A DNA stretch of 64,000 nt from Ga0077560 sp046330435 (lineage in GTDB: Bacteria; Actinomycetota; Thermoleophilia; Miltoncostaeales; Miltoncostaeaceae): assembly GCA_046330435.1 (NCBI GenBank), contig JAXLST010000016.1, forward strand, positions 1 through 64,000. The letters are read 5' to 3'. A program made the translations under genes and the position numbers. This document shows positions 1 to 8,611 of the stretch, in pieces. The notes under the pieces are model-generated. The model saw only the letters and a program-made list of their open reading frames with translations. It did not search any database and had not been told where the DNA came from. The stretch's first letter is position 1. Every line of letters begins with the position of its first letter.

Positions 1-900
1 TGGTCGTTCGCCGCGGCGACGAACATCGGGTCCGGGACGCAGGGCCTGGACGGCCTCAACCGCGTCTACGAGTTCACCGAGCTCATCCAGAGCAGCCCGG
101 AGGGCGTGTTCCGCGCGGTGTACGCGATGGTGGGCGGCGCATACCGCTCGCAGCGCATCACCACCCACGAGGTGCGGTTCAACCCGGCCAAGCGGAACCG
201 CGGCGGTGAGCGCGACCTCGACGCCATCGTCATGGCCGCCGTGCATGGGCTGGACCGGGCGATGCTCGACTACCCCGTCCGCGCCGGCCTGATCCTGATG
301 ATGGACCGGGCCTTCACCCCCAAGCTCAACGCGGCGGTGGTGGAGCGCGCCATCCGGTTCAGCACCCGCGGCGTGGTGGCCATCGACATCGGCGGCCCCC
401 GGCCCGGCGGGCCCGAGGCCCCGTACGACTACTCCCAGCTGCGGCCCCTGGTGGACCGGGCCCGTGAGCACGGGCTGCGCGTGACGTTCCACGTGGGCGA
501 GGAGGGCGTGAACGCCACCGACCCCCGGCCGCACATCGAGGAGATGCACCAGGTGCTCGACCTGGAGCCCGACCGCATCGGCCACGGGATCATGGCGGCC
601 TACGACCAGGAGCTCCGCGCCCGCGTGCGGGAGCAGGACGTGGTGCTGGAGCTGTGCCCCACCTCCAACATGCGCACCGCCGCGGTGCGCGACGAGGAGC
701 AGATGGGCGAGATCGTCTACGAGCTCGCATCCGACGGGGTGCCCCTGGTGGTGGCCACCGACGGCCCGGAGATGATCGGCACCCGGCTGCGGGCCGAGTA
801 CGCGATGCTCGTGCGCCTGGGGGCGCTCACCCGGGACCAGGCGCGGGACGCGAACGCCCTCGCCCACGGCCGCAGCTTCGTGGCGCCCGCCGGGCGGTAG
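1..900 (+). CDS. Adenosine deaminase-like metal-dependent hydrolase (5' truncated)
   Basis: The reading frame is open from the first base of the window to a TAG at 898-900, so the start lies upstream. About 299 residues are visible and match the C-terminal part of the adenosine/AMP deaminase TIM-barrel family. Visible family motifs are HVGEE (zinc/proton-shuttle region), RIGHGI, ELCPTSN and ATDGPEM. The last corresponds to the Asp-containing motif that is usually TDDP in true adenosine deaminases, so substrate specificity may differ. The family deaminates purine nucleosides in the cytoplasm. An internal GTG at 106 is not a convincing start because family-like sequence continues upstream of it. 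It converges with the phosphatase gene that ends at 901. Confidence 0.8.
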   Translation, partial: WSFAAATNIGSGTQGLDGLNRVYEFTELIQSSPEGVFRAVYAMVGGAYRSQRITTHEVRFNPAKRNRGGERDLDAIVMAAVHGLDRAMLDYPVRAGLILMMDRAFTPKLNAAVVERAIRFSTRGVVAIDIGGPRPGGPEAPYDYSQLRPLVDRAREHGLRVTFHVGEEGVNATDPRPHIEEMHQVLDLEPDRIGHGIMAAYDQELRARVREQDVVLELCPTSNMRTAAVRDEEQMGEIVYELASDGVPLVVATDGPEMIGTRLRAEYAMLVRLGALTRDQARDANALAHGRSFVAPAGR

Positions 901-2481
901 TCAGCCCAGCGGCAGGCGCCGCTCCAGGGCGAGCACCAGGACGTCGTCGCGCAGGGACCCGCCCTCGTGGCGGCGGGCGGACGCCACCAGGCGGGCGAGG
1001 CGCGCCTCCACCGCGGAGGTCCGCTCCTCCACCAGCACCCGGCAGACGCGGTCGATGCCGAACAGCTCGGCGTCGCCGTTGCGGGCCTCCACCAGGCCGT
1101 CGGTGTACATCAGGAACGTGCCGCCGGGCGGCAGCTCGAACGGCGTGACCGGCCACTCCGCCTCGTCCAGGGCACCCAGGACCGGCCCCACGCCGGCGGG
1201 CTCCAGCTGCGCGCAGTCCGGTCCGGCGAGCACCAGGGGCGGCGGGTGCCCGGCGCACGCGAAGATCCCGGTGCCGTCGTGCTCCACCAGGGCGTAGATG
1301 ACGGTGGCGAACAGCCCCTCGGAGCGCAGCTCCGGCCGGGCCATCTGGGCGTTGAGCGCGGACAGCACCCGGGCGGGGTCCGGGTCGACGGCCACCATTG
1401 TGCGCCACCCGAACCGCAGGCCGGCGGCCTGGGCGGCGGCGGGGGCGCCGTGCCCGGCCATGTCGCCGACGATCATCGCCAGGCGGCCGTCGGCGAGCAC
1501 CTCGGCGTCGTAGAAGTCGCCGCCGATGAGCAGGGCGCGCTCGGCGGGCCGGTACCGGGACACCAGCCGGTAGTCCCGCAGGCCCGGGAGCCGCTGCGGC
1601 AGCAGGCCCTCCTGCACGGTCTCCCACAGGCGCCGCTCCGTGCGCTGGGCGGCCTCCCGGCGGGCGGCGGCCGTCACCGCATCGCGCTGCTGGAACACCT
1701 GCCGCTGCATGAGGTTGAACCCGTCGGTGAGGTCCGCCAGCTCGCGCACCGCCATGGCGCTGGGCGGCACGTCGGCCATGCGGCCGCGGGCGACGCGCCC
1801 CACGCCGAGGGCGAGGAGCTTGATGGGGCCGCCGACCCGCTTCCACACGCGGCGGGCGGTGAACACCACCACGAACAGCGCCAGGATCGCCGCGGCCACG
1901 ACCGCGGCGAGCGTGATGCTGCGACGGCGGTCGGCGTCACGGAGCGATTGCTGGCGGCGGTCCTCCACGGCCTCCTGCAGCACCGCGAACTCCGCCCGGA
2001 ACGCGTCGATGCGCTCCTTGGCGACGCCCTGGTTGACGCGCTGGATGGCCTCGTCCACCCGTCCCTGCCGGCGCAGGCGGATGAGCTCCAGCGCCTCGGC
2101 GAACCACAGCCGGGCCCGCTGGTCGACGGCCTCGACGATGGCGCCGAGCTCCTGGTCGTCGCCGGCGAGGGCCTGCAGGCGGGCGAGGTCCGCCGGGTAC
2201 CGGCGGCGGGCGTCGGAGAACGGCTTGAGGTAGTCGCCGCGGGCGGTGAGCGTGTACCCGCGGTTGCCCGTCTCGGCGTTCAGGATGTCGACGAGCACCT
2301 GGTACGCGGCGCCCTGCCGGTCGATGGCGAGTTCCGCCGCGTCGCGGTAGTCGCGGGCCGTGATGAGGGTGCCGCCCACCGCGACCGCGATGAGCACGGC
2401 CAGCACCAGCGCGAGCCCCGCCACCAGGCGCGACAGCACCCAGCGCAGGGACCCCAGTTCCCGGCGTCCCGGATCCCTCAC
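901..2481 (-). CDS. CHASE3-HAMP-PP2C (SpoIIE-type) serine/threonine phosphatase
   Basis: This is a 526-residue sensor phosphatase. An N-terminal membrane helix (about residues 15-40) is followed by a CHASE3-like helical sensor region containing NAETGNRGYTLTARGDYLKPF, a second membrane helix (about 183-205), a HAMP segment, and a C-terminal PP2C/SpoIIE domain with GGDFYDAEVLADGR and GDMAGHG, which carry the metal-binding Asp residues. Such proteins usually dephosphorylate an anti-sigma antagonist in partner-switching stress pathways, but no RsbW or RsbV homologue lies nearby, so the partner is unknown. The start is a GTG with AGGGG about 8 bases upstream. It lies 13 bases downstream of the antiporter cluster on the same strand. 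Confidence 0.85.
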   Translation of the reverse strand: MRDPGRRELGSLRWVLSRLVAGLALVLAVLIAVAVGGTLITARDYRDAAELAIDRQGAAYQVLVDILNAETGNRGYTLTARGDYLKPFSDARRRYPADLARLQALAGDDQELGAIVEAVDQRARLWFAEALELIRLRRQGRVDEAIQRVNQGVAKERIDAFRAEFAVLQEAVEDRRQQSLRDADRRRSITLAAVVAAAILALFVVVFTARRVWKRVGGPIKLLALGVGRVARGRMADVPPSAMAVRELADLTDGFNLMQRQVFQQRDAVTAAARREAAQRTERRLWETVQEGLLPQRLPGLRDYRLVSRYRPAERALLIGGDFYDAEVLADGRLAMIVGDMAGHGAPAAAQAAGLRFGWRTMVAVDPDPARVLSALNAQMARPELRSEGLFATVIYALVEHDGTGIFACAGHPPPLVLAGPDCAQLEPAGVGPVLGALDEAEWPVTPFELPPGGTFLMYTDGLVEARNGDAELFGIDRVCRVLVEERTSAVEARLARLVASARRHEGGSLRDDVLVLALERRLPLG

Positions 2482-2494
2482 CCGCGGTCCCCTC

Positions 2495-3778
2495 TCACCT
2501 GCGGAGCGGGCACCCTACCCCGTCCCGCCGGTCGCGGGGAGTGCCGCCGCGTCCGAAGGTTCCGGCCCGGGCTCCAGCAGGCCGAGCGGCGGCGACCACG
2601 CCGGCGGTCGTGGCCTGCAGCAGCAGGGTGGTGAGGATGGCCATCGCGACCAGCGCGACGGCGATGTCGGCCCCCTCCACCCCTTGGGCCAGCAGCAGCG
2701 CGGCGATCGCCGCCGGCACCACCCCCGTCTCACGGCACCAGCACAGGAAGAGCTTCTCCTGGCGGGTCCAGGCGCCCCGGCGATCCGGCAGCAGGCACAC
2801 CCACACCACCAGCGGACGGGCGACGAACAGGAACACGGCCATCACCGCCACGCCGCCCAGCCAGTACTCGCCGAGGGCGTCGAGCGGGAGGTTGATCCCG
2901 AGCGTCACGAACACCGCCAATGTCGCCAGCTCCGCGAGCTGGGCCACGGTGAACTCGAGCTGCCGTTCGTGCTCCTCCCCGTGGCGGATGCCGAACGTCC
3001 GCATGTTGCCCACGATGAGGCCCATCACGAACGCGGCCAGGTACGCCGATCCGCCCACCTCGTCCACCGTGAAGTACTCAAGCGCGATGAGGGCGAGCAC
3101 CGCCGCCGCCGGGGAGTCCCGCCACGCGCCGAGCCGCGTCGCGGACAGCATGAGGGCCAGCAGCAGGCCGGCGGCGATCCCGAGCCCGGCGCCGATGGCG
3201 AGGTCCTCCGCGAAGGTCTCCAGCGACCCCAGCACGTCCGCTCCGCCCGAGGAGCCCACCACGGCGGCCACCGTGAAGGCCAGGACGGTGCCGGTGGGGT
3301 CGTTGAACGCGGACTCGGCGATGACGGTCTGGGCGACCTTGGGGCGCAGGCGGATGCGGTCGAACAGCGGGATGAGGATCGCCGGGTCGGTGGGCGCCAG
3401 GACGGCTCCCAGCAGCAGTGCCACCTCGAACGGCACGCCGAACACGGGCCCGGCGACCAGCGCCACCACCAGGGCGCTCAGCACCACGCCGGGCAGCACC
3501 AGCATCCCCAGGCCCACGGCGGTGCGGGAGATCACGCGGAGGCTGATGCCGAGGCCGCCGTGGAACAGGATGAGCGCCACGCCGTAGGTGAACACCAGCT
3601 GGGCGCCCAGCCCGCCCAGGGGGTCCTGCACCAGGTCCAGGGCCGACGGGCCGATGAGCAGGCCGGCGCCGACCAGGGCGATCATCGTGGGGATGCGGAG
3701 CAGGGCGGCGACCGGCACCGCCAGCAGCCCGGCACCGATGATCAGCCCCGCGTCGCGCAGGACCTCCTGGGTGTCCAA
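2495..3778 (-). CDS. CPA1-type Na+(K+)/H+ antiporter
   Basis: The 427-residue polytopic membrane protein has about 12 hydrophobic segments. Family signatures are LIGPSALDL near the N-terminus, LILFHGGLGISL, PTDPAILIPLF (the acidic ion-binding segment) and ESAFNDPTGTV. These are typical of NhaP/CPA1 exchangers that swap cytoplasmic Na+ or K+ for H+. The only start in a sensible place is a TTG at 3778, 15 bases after the stop of the KhtT-like gene, with no strong ribosome-binding site. It is the third gene of a leftward antiporter operon. Cation choice cannot be read from the sequence. Confidence 0.85.
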   Translation of the reverse strand: MDTQEVLRDAGLIIGAGLLAVPVAALLRIPTMIALVGAGLLIGPSALDLVQDPLGGLGAQLVFTYGVALILFHGGLGISLRVISRTAVGLGMLVLPGVVLSALVVALVAGPVFGVPFEVALLLGAVLAPTDPAILIPLFDRIRLRPKVAQTVIAESAFNDPTGTVLAFTVAAVVGSSGGADVLGSLETFAEDLAIGAGLGIAAGLLLALMLSATRLGAWRDSPAAAVLALIALEYFTVDEVGGSAYLAAFVMGLIVGNMRTFGIRHGEEHERQLEFTVAQLAELATLAVFVTLGINLPLDALGEYWLGGVAVMAVFLFVARPLVVWVCLLPDRRGAWTRQEKLFLCWCRETGVVPAAIAALLLAQGVEGADIAVALVAMAILTTLLLQATTAGVVAAARPAGARAGTFGRGGTPRDRRDGVGCPLRR

Positions 3779-3793
3779 CGTGTGGCCCGCGCC

Positions 3794-4294
3794 CTAGGCG
3801 CTCTGGGCGGGCGGGCCCTCCGCGACGAGCCGGCGGATGTCCTTGAAGGTCTCGGGCCGGCCGATGATGACCAGCGTGTCCCCGGCGCGCAGCACCTCGT
3901 CGGGGTGCGGGGTGGCGAGCGAGCCCTTCTCCCGCAGGATCGCGACGATCGTGGCGCCGGTGGTGGACCGGATGCGGCACGTCGCGACGGTGAGCCCCAC
4001 GATGGGGCTGGCCGCGGGCAGCTCGATCCACTCCATCACCAGGTCCTTGAGCGCGAGCTCCAGGTCCTGGACGAGCTGCGGGCGGTAGACGACCCCCGAG
4101 AGGATGGCGCCCAGCTGGCGCGCCTCGTCGTCGTTGAGCGTGACGACGGTGGGCTCCTCGTCGTCGTCGCCCCCGATGTAGACCTCGCGCAGGCCGTCGA
4201 GGTGCACGACGGCGCAGACGCGCTCGTCGTCGTGGGTGCGGATCGTGAACTTCGTGCCCACGCCGGGGAGGCGGGTCTCACGGACCTCAACCAT
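3794..4294 (-). CDS. khtT: KhtT-like RCK_C-domain regulator of a K+/H+ antiporter
   Basis: This 166-residue cytoplasmic protein has an N-terminal ligand/regulatory part (VEVRETRLPGVGTKF) and a C-terminal TrkA-C/RCK_C domain (about residues 85-160) with EWIELPAASPIVG and HPDEVLRAGDTLVIIG. KhtT proteins gate a CPA2 antiporter (KhtU) in response to nucleotides and pH. The adjacent upstream gene is a CPA2 transporter and overlaps it by 8 bases, matching the khtTU arrangement. I chose ATG 4294 because CAGGAG lies 9 bases upstream. The frame is open 27 codons further but that extension would lie inside the transporter gene. Confidence 0.8.
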   Translation of the reverse strand: MVEVRETRLPGVGTKFTIRTHDDERVCAVVHLDGLREVYIGGDDDEEPTVVTLNDDEARQLGAILSGVVYRPQLVQDLELALKDLVMEWIELPAASPIVGLTVATCRIRSTTGATIVAILREKGSLATPHPDEVLRAGDTLVIIGRPETFKDIRRLVAEGPPAQSA

Positions 4295-5483
4295 GACGCT
4301 GCACTCCTGATGCTCGGGGACGCCGGGGCGGTTTGCGGCTCGGGAAGAGGGCCCTGCCGAGGCGCCGCGACTCACGCATGATTACCACCCCGACGATAGC
4401 CGTCGCCAGCACGAACATGCCCGCGAACGCCTGGACGTTCGCACGGAAGTCCGGGTCCAGGGCGGCGCCGGCCGCCGCGAGCTGGGCCAGGATGATGGTG
4501 AACTCCCCGCGGGCGAGCAGGGATGCGCCCACGTTGATGCCCTGGCGGCGGGTGAAGCCGGTGAGGCGCGCGGCGATGAACCCGGCGGCCATCTTGGTGA
4601 TGATCGCCAGCGGGACCGCCACCAGCAGCCACACCCACACCTCGTCGAAGCCGAACAGGTCGACCTCCACGCCGAACGCGAAGAAGAAGATCGCGGCGGC
4701 GAAGTCCCGCAGGCCGAGCAGCTGCTCCTCGATCTCGTCGCGGATCTCGGTGCCCGACAGCAGGACGCCGGCGAGCAGCGCCCCCACGGCGTCCGACACC
4801 TCGAACAGCTCGGCGAGGGCCGCGCCACCCACTGCGACGGCGATGGCGAACAGGAACAGCTGCTCCCGGGACATGCGGCGCACCAGCGGGCCCAGCAGGG
4901 GGCCGGTCCAGCGGCTCACCAGCAGGGAGACGCCCACGAACCCCAGGGCGAGCAGGCCGGTGACGCCCACGTCGACGGCCCCCACCGCCGCCCCCGTGGC
5001 CAGGGCCCCTGCGACGGCGAGGAACAGCGCGATCGCGATGTCCTCGAACACCAGGACCCCGAGCGTGAGGTCCGTCTCGTCGTCGGCGAGGCGCCGCAGG
5101 TCGAACAGCGCCTGCGTGACGATGCCGCTGCTCGACACGTAGAAGATCCCGGCGAACAGGAAGGCGGCCTTCCCGAACCCGAACAGGCCGATCCCGATGG
5201 CGACCCCGGCGCCGAAGCAGATCGCGAGGTCGACCAGGCCGCCCACCATCACCAGGCGCCGGGCCTGGGTGAGGCGCTCCAGGGAGAACTCAAGGCCCAG
5301 GAAGAACAGCAGCAGGATGATCCCGAGCTCGCTCAGGACCGCGATGCCCTCGCTGCCCTCCAGCACCGTCGGCCCCGGGGAGCCCGGCCCCAGCGCGACG
5401 CCCGCGAGGATGAACACCGGGATCGCGGAGAGCTTGAGGCGGCCCGCGGCGATGCTCGCGACCGCGAGGGCGATGACGATCAC
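4287..5483 (-). CDS. khtU: CPA2-type K+/H+ antiporter (KhtU/KefB-like)
   Basis: About 398 residues form a CPA2 membrane transporter with roughly 12 helices, including ILLLFFLGLEFSLERL, FEDIAIALFLAV, AVGALLAGVLLSGTE and ASLLARGEFTIILAQL. No C-terminal TrkA-N domain is present, so regulation is presumably supplied in trans by the overlapping KhtT-like gene. The start is uncertain: GTG 5483 gives a slightly short first helix, and the frame is open upstream to a TAG at 5541 with sequence NHLNDLAVIV that would complete the helix from a rarer start codon. It is the first gene of the three-gene antiporter operon. Confidence 0.82.
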   Translation of the reverse strand: MIVIALAVASIAAGRLKLSAIPVFILAGVALGPGSPGPTVLEGSEGIAVLSELGIILLLFFLGLEFSLERLTQARRLVMVGGLVDLAICFGAGVAIGIGLFGFGKAAFLFAGIFYVSSSGIVTQALFDLRRLADDETDLTLGVLVFEDIAIALFLAVAGALATGAAVGAVDVGVTGLLALGFVGVSLLVSRWTGPLLGPLVRRMSREQLFLFAIAVAVGGAALAELFEVSDAVGALLAGVLLSGTEIRDEIEEQLLGLRDFAAAIFFFAFGVEVDLFGFDEVWVWLLVAVPLAIITKMAAGFIAARLTGFTRRQGINVGASLLARGEFTIILAQLAAAGAALDPDFRANVQAFAGMFVLATAIVGVVIMRESRRLGRALFPSRKPPRRPRASGVQRHG

Positions 5484-5634
5484 CGCGAGGTCGTTGAGGT
5501 GGTTCAGTGGCGACTCCGTGCCGGGGCTCGGGGCCGAAGGCTAGCGGTACGGCGGTCGCCCGCCGAACCGGTGCCGCGCCGCGGCCGCGGGCGCACGCTG
5601 GTAACCGCCGCGCCGGTGCGGCAGCATCCCGCCC

Positions 5635-6204
5635 GTGCCGTCCTCCGCATCCCCGGCGACCGGCGGGGCGCTGGATCCCCGCATGCACCGGCGGCTCCTG
5701 GCGCGCACCGCCGTGCGGAGCCTGGCGGTCGCGACGGTCATCGTCGTCGTCTACTCCCTGCTGCCCGCGACCCGGGACGTGGGCTCCGCCGGGACGGTGC
5801 TGCGCCTCGCCGCCGGATTCGTCGTGATCGCCGCGGCGCTGGGATGGCAGGTGCGGGCGATCACCCGGGCGGAGCACCCCGTGCTGCGCTCCACCGAGGC
5901 CGTCGCCGCCCTCATCCCCCTGCACCTGGCCGTGTTCGCCCACGTGTACCTGTCGATCTCCCGCACCCACCCGTCCGCCTTCACCGAGATGCTGGACCAC
6001 GTCTCGGCGCTCTACTTCACGATGACGGTGTTCGCGACCGTGGGGTTCGGCGACATCGCGCCCCGGTCGGACGGGGCCCGACTGGTCGCGATCGTCCAGA
6101 TGGCCCTCAACCTCATCCTCCTCGGCGCCGGCATCCGGCTGCTGTTCGCCGCCGCACGGCGCGGGGCGGCGCGAGGCGACGACGGGGCCGGCTCCTCCGC
6201 CTGA
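5635..6204 (+). CDS. Two-helix potassium channel protein
   Basis: The 189-residue membrane protein has about four hydrophobic segments and ends with a pore module: pore helix, the K+ selectivity filter TVGFGD, and a final helix ALNLILLGAGIRLLF. This is the ion-trans-2 (KcsA-like pore) arrangement, which forms a tetrameric K+ channel in the plasma membrane. No cytoplasmic RCK or cyclic-nucleotide domain follows. The GTG start at 5635 is the first in frame, and a later start is possible because the first 20 residues are polar. It is divergent from the K+/H+ antiporter operon, so the neighbourhood as a whole concerns potassium homeostasis. Confidence 0.8.
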   Translation: MPSSASPATGGALDPRMHRRLLARTAVRSLAVATVIVVVYSLLPATRDVGSAGTVLRLAAGFVVIAAALGWQVRAITRAEHPVLRSTEAVAALIPLHLAVFAHVYLSISRTHPSAFTEMLDHVSALYFTMTVFATVGFGDIAPRSDGARLVAIVQMALNLILLGAGIRLLFAAARRGAARGDDGAGSSA

Positions 6205-6283
6205 GGCGGGGGATCGCACGGTCGCCGGTGGGCCGTGACCGCCGGGTGCTCAGCCCACCGCGAGAATTGTCGATGTTGATTGG

Positions 6284-8605
6284 GTGAGCGGGGGTTCCAC
6301 CGTGCCCGGGAGCCGCGGCGTCCCGGGCCGAACGATGTCCATTGCGGCGGTGACGGGCCTGTGGCTGCTCGCCGGCGTGCTGGCGGCCACCGGCGCGTGG
6401 CCCGGCCCGACGACCACGCCCATCGCGATCGCCGCGGTGACCGCCGCCGTCGCCGCCACGGTGCGCGCCACGACGAGCCGCGGCATCTCGCGGCGCATGT
6501 GGTCGCTGCTGGCCGCGTCCCAGTGGTCGTTCGCCGCCGGTGACCTGTGGTGGGCGGTCGACAGCCTGCGCGGCGTCGGGACCGCCGCGGTGTCCCCCGC
6601 CGACGGGGCCTACCTGCTGGGGTACCCGCTGCTCGCCGCCGGGCTGCTGTCGCTGGTGCTGGCGCGCGGGGGCCGCGCGGCCCTGCCGGCGGCCGGGGAC
6701 GGGCTGGTGGTGGGCGTCATCGCGACGCTCGGCATGTGGCACTACCTGGTGGACGAGCTGGCGGCCGGGAGCAGCGCGGAGTGGCTCATCGCCGCCGCGT
6801 ATCCCGTCGCCGACGTCCTGCTGCTCGCCTGCCTCGCGTGGGTGGCCGCGGCGACGGGCACCCGCAACACGGCGGTGCTGTTCATCGCGGTCAACGTGGG
6901 CCTCACGGTGGGCGCCGACCTGATGTACGCCGCCGACATCGCCCGGGGCGGGACCGGCGAGGGGCGCCTGCTGGACGCCGCCTACGTGCTCGCCTACCTC
7001 CCGCTCGCACTGGCGGCGCTGCACCCCTCGGCCGGGAACGTGACGTGGCCCCGCCTGGTGTCCACGGCGTCCGCGGGCGGGAGCAGGGTGCTGCTGCTGG
7101 GGGCCGGGGTGGTGGCCGCCCCCCTGGTTGGCGTGATGGCGGCCCTGGAGGGCCACAGCGCCGCGTTCCTGGTCGTCATGGCCCTGGTGTGCGGGGTGAT
7201 CGTCGCGCGCATCGCCGGGATCGTGAACGAGGCCAACCGGGACCGGGCCGCGCTGACCGAGAAGGAGGAGCTGCTCGCGCACCGGGCGATGCACGACGAC
7301 CTCACCGAGCTCCCCAATCGCCGGGCCCTGCTGGAGGACCTGGCCGCACGGCTGGGACGCTCCCGGCGCGACTCGGTGGTGGTCGTGGTGGCCGAGCTGG
7401 ACGACTTCAACCTCATCAACGACGGGCTGGGGCACGCCACGGGCGACGAGCTGCTGCGCCGCGTCGCGGAGCGCCTGCGCGACGTCGCCGGGGACGGCGA
7501 GCTGGTCGCCCGCATCGGCGGCGACGAGTTCGTGCTGGTCACCTCCACACCGGACGGCTCCGCCGACGCCCTCGCCGCGGCGCGGCGCGTGGCGGTGGCG
7601 CTGGAGGCGCCGTTCGCGCTGACCTCCGGCGAGGTCTACGTGGGCGCCAGCCTGGGGGTGGTCGTCGCCGACGGGGACGAGGAACGGCCCGCCCAGGAGC
7701 TGCTGCAGGACGCCGGCATCGCCCTGTACCGGGCCCGCGAGGGCGGGCGCGGCCAGTGCCAGGTGTTCGGCGGGGCGATGCGCCAGTGGGTGTCGGAGCG
7801 CCGGTCCCTGGAGAACGACCTGCGCCGCGCCATCGACCACGACGAGATCACGCTGGCGTACCAGCCCCAGGTGGACCTGGGCAGCCGGCTCATCACCGGC
7901 GTGGAGGCGCTGGCGCGGTGGCAGCACCCCACCCGCGGGCACGTCTCGCCCGCCCAGTTCGTGCCGCTGGCCGAGTCCACCGGGCTCATCGTGCCGCTGG
8001 GGGAGCGGCTGCTGGCCCGGGCGTGCGCCGACGCCCGGCGCTGGAGCGACACCTTCGGCCCGGTGCTGACGGTGAGCGTGAACGTCTCGGCCCGCCAGCT
8101 GGCGCAGCCGGACGTGGTGGAGCGGATGCGCGCGGTGATCGGGGCGGCCGGGGTGCCGACCGGCGTGATGGTGCTGGAGCTCACCGAGACGGCGCTCGCC
8201 ACCGACCCGGCCCGGATGCGGCAGCGCATGGCGGCGCTGCGGGACCTGGGCCTGCGGATCGAGCTGGACGACTTCGGGACCGGGCAGTCCTCGCTGGCGG
8301 CGCTGCGGACGTTCCCGCTGGACGCCGTGAAGATCGACCGGGGGTTCATGGAGGGCGTGGGCGAGGACACCCGCGCCACCCACGCGGTGGCGGCCGTGGT
8401 GGCCCTCATCCACGCCCTGGGGCTGGGCTCGGTGGCGGAGGGCATCGAGACCGAGGACCAGGCGCGGGCGATGTCCGCCCTGGGATGCGGGCGCGGGCAG
8501 GGCTACCTGTTCGGCCGCCCGTCCCCCGCCGTGGTCATCGACGCGCTGCTCGCCGAGGGCGGCCGGCTGCCCGTGCTGCCCGCCGCGGCGCCGCGCGCCG
8601 CCTGA
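6284..8605 (+). CDS. Membrane GGDEF-EAL cyclic-di-GMP protein
   Basis: The 773-residue protein begins with about eight to nine hydrophobic helices (residues 15-320). A diguanylate cyclase domain follows, with HDDLTELPNR and an intact GGDEF active site (RIGGDEFVLV, about residue 410). The C-terminal EAL phosphodiesterase domain (about 520-765) has GVEALARWQHP, LELTETALA, DDFGTGQSSL and KIDRGFM, so the catalytic acidic residues appear intact. Both synthesis and breakdown of c-di-GMP are possible, and the membrane part presumably senses an unknown signal. The start is GTG 6284. No obvious c-di-GMP effector gene lies beside it. Confidence 0.9.
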   Translation: MSGGSTVPGSRGVPGRTMSIAAVTGLWLLAGVLAATGAWPGPTTTPIAIAAVTAAVAATVRATTSRGISRRMWSLLAASQWSFAAGDLWWAVDSLRGVGTAAVSPADGAYLLGYPLLAAGLLSLVLARGGRAALPAAGDGLVVGVIATLGMWHYLVDELAAGSSAEWLIAAAYPVADVLLLACLAWVAAATGTRNTAVLFIAVNVGLTVGADLMYAADIARGGTGEGRLLDAAYVLAYLPLALAALHPSAGNVTWPRLVSTASAGGSRVLLLGAGVVAAPLVGVMAALEGHSAAFLVVMALVCGVIVARIAGIVNEANRDRAALTEKEELLAHRAMHDDLTELPNRRALLEDLAARLGRSRRDSVVVVVAELDDFNLINDGLGHATGDELLRRVAERLRDVAGDGELVARIGGDEFVLVTSTPDGSADALAAARRVAVALEAPFALTSGEVYVGASLGVVVADGDEERPAQELLQDAGIALYRAREGGRGQCQVFGGAMRQWVSERRSLENDLRRAIDHDEITLAYQPQVDLGSRLITGVEALARWQHPTRGHVSPAQFVPLAESTGLIVPLGERLLARACADARRWSDTFGPVLTVSVNVSARQLAQPDVVERMRAVIGAAGVPTGVMVLELTETALATDPARMRQRMAALRDLGLRIELDDFGTGQSSLAALRTFPLDAVKIDRGFMEGVGEDTRATHAVAAVVALIHALGLGSVAEGIETEDQARAMSALGCGRGQGYLFGRPSPAVVIDALLAEGGRLPVLPAAAPRAA

Positions 8606-8611
8606 CCCCGG

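Noticed and set aside
967..2634. Very long plus-strand open frame antisense to the PP2C phosphatase
   Set aside because: Its translation is His/Gln/Val/Gly-rich without family motifs. It is the stop-poor antisense of a GC-rich gene, and the minus strand carries clear CHASE3 and PP2C motifs.
2360..4381. 673-codon plus-strand open frame opposite the antiporter cluster
   Set aside because: Low-complexity composition and exact antisense register to three genes with strong transporter signatures.
6113..8413. 766-codon minus-strand frame across the GGDEF-EAL gene
   Set aside because: The plus strand has intact GGDEF and EAL motifs. The minus frame has no recognisable domain.
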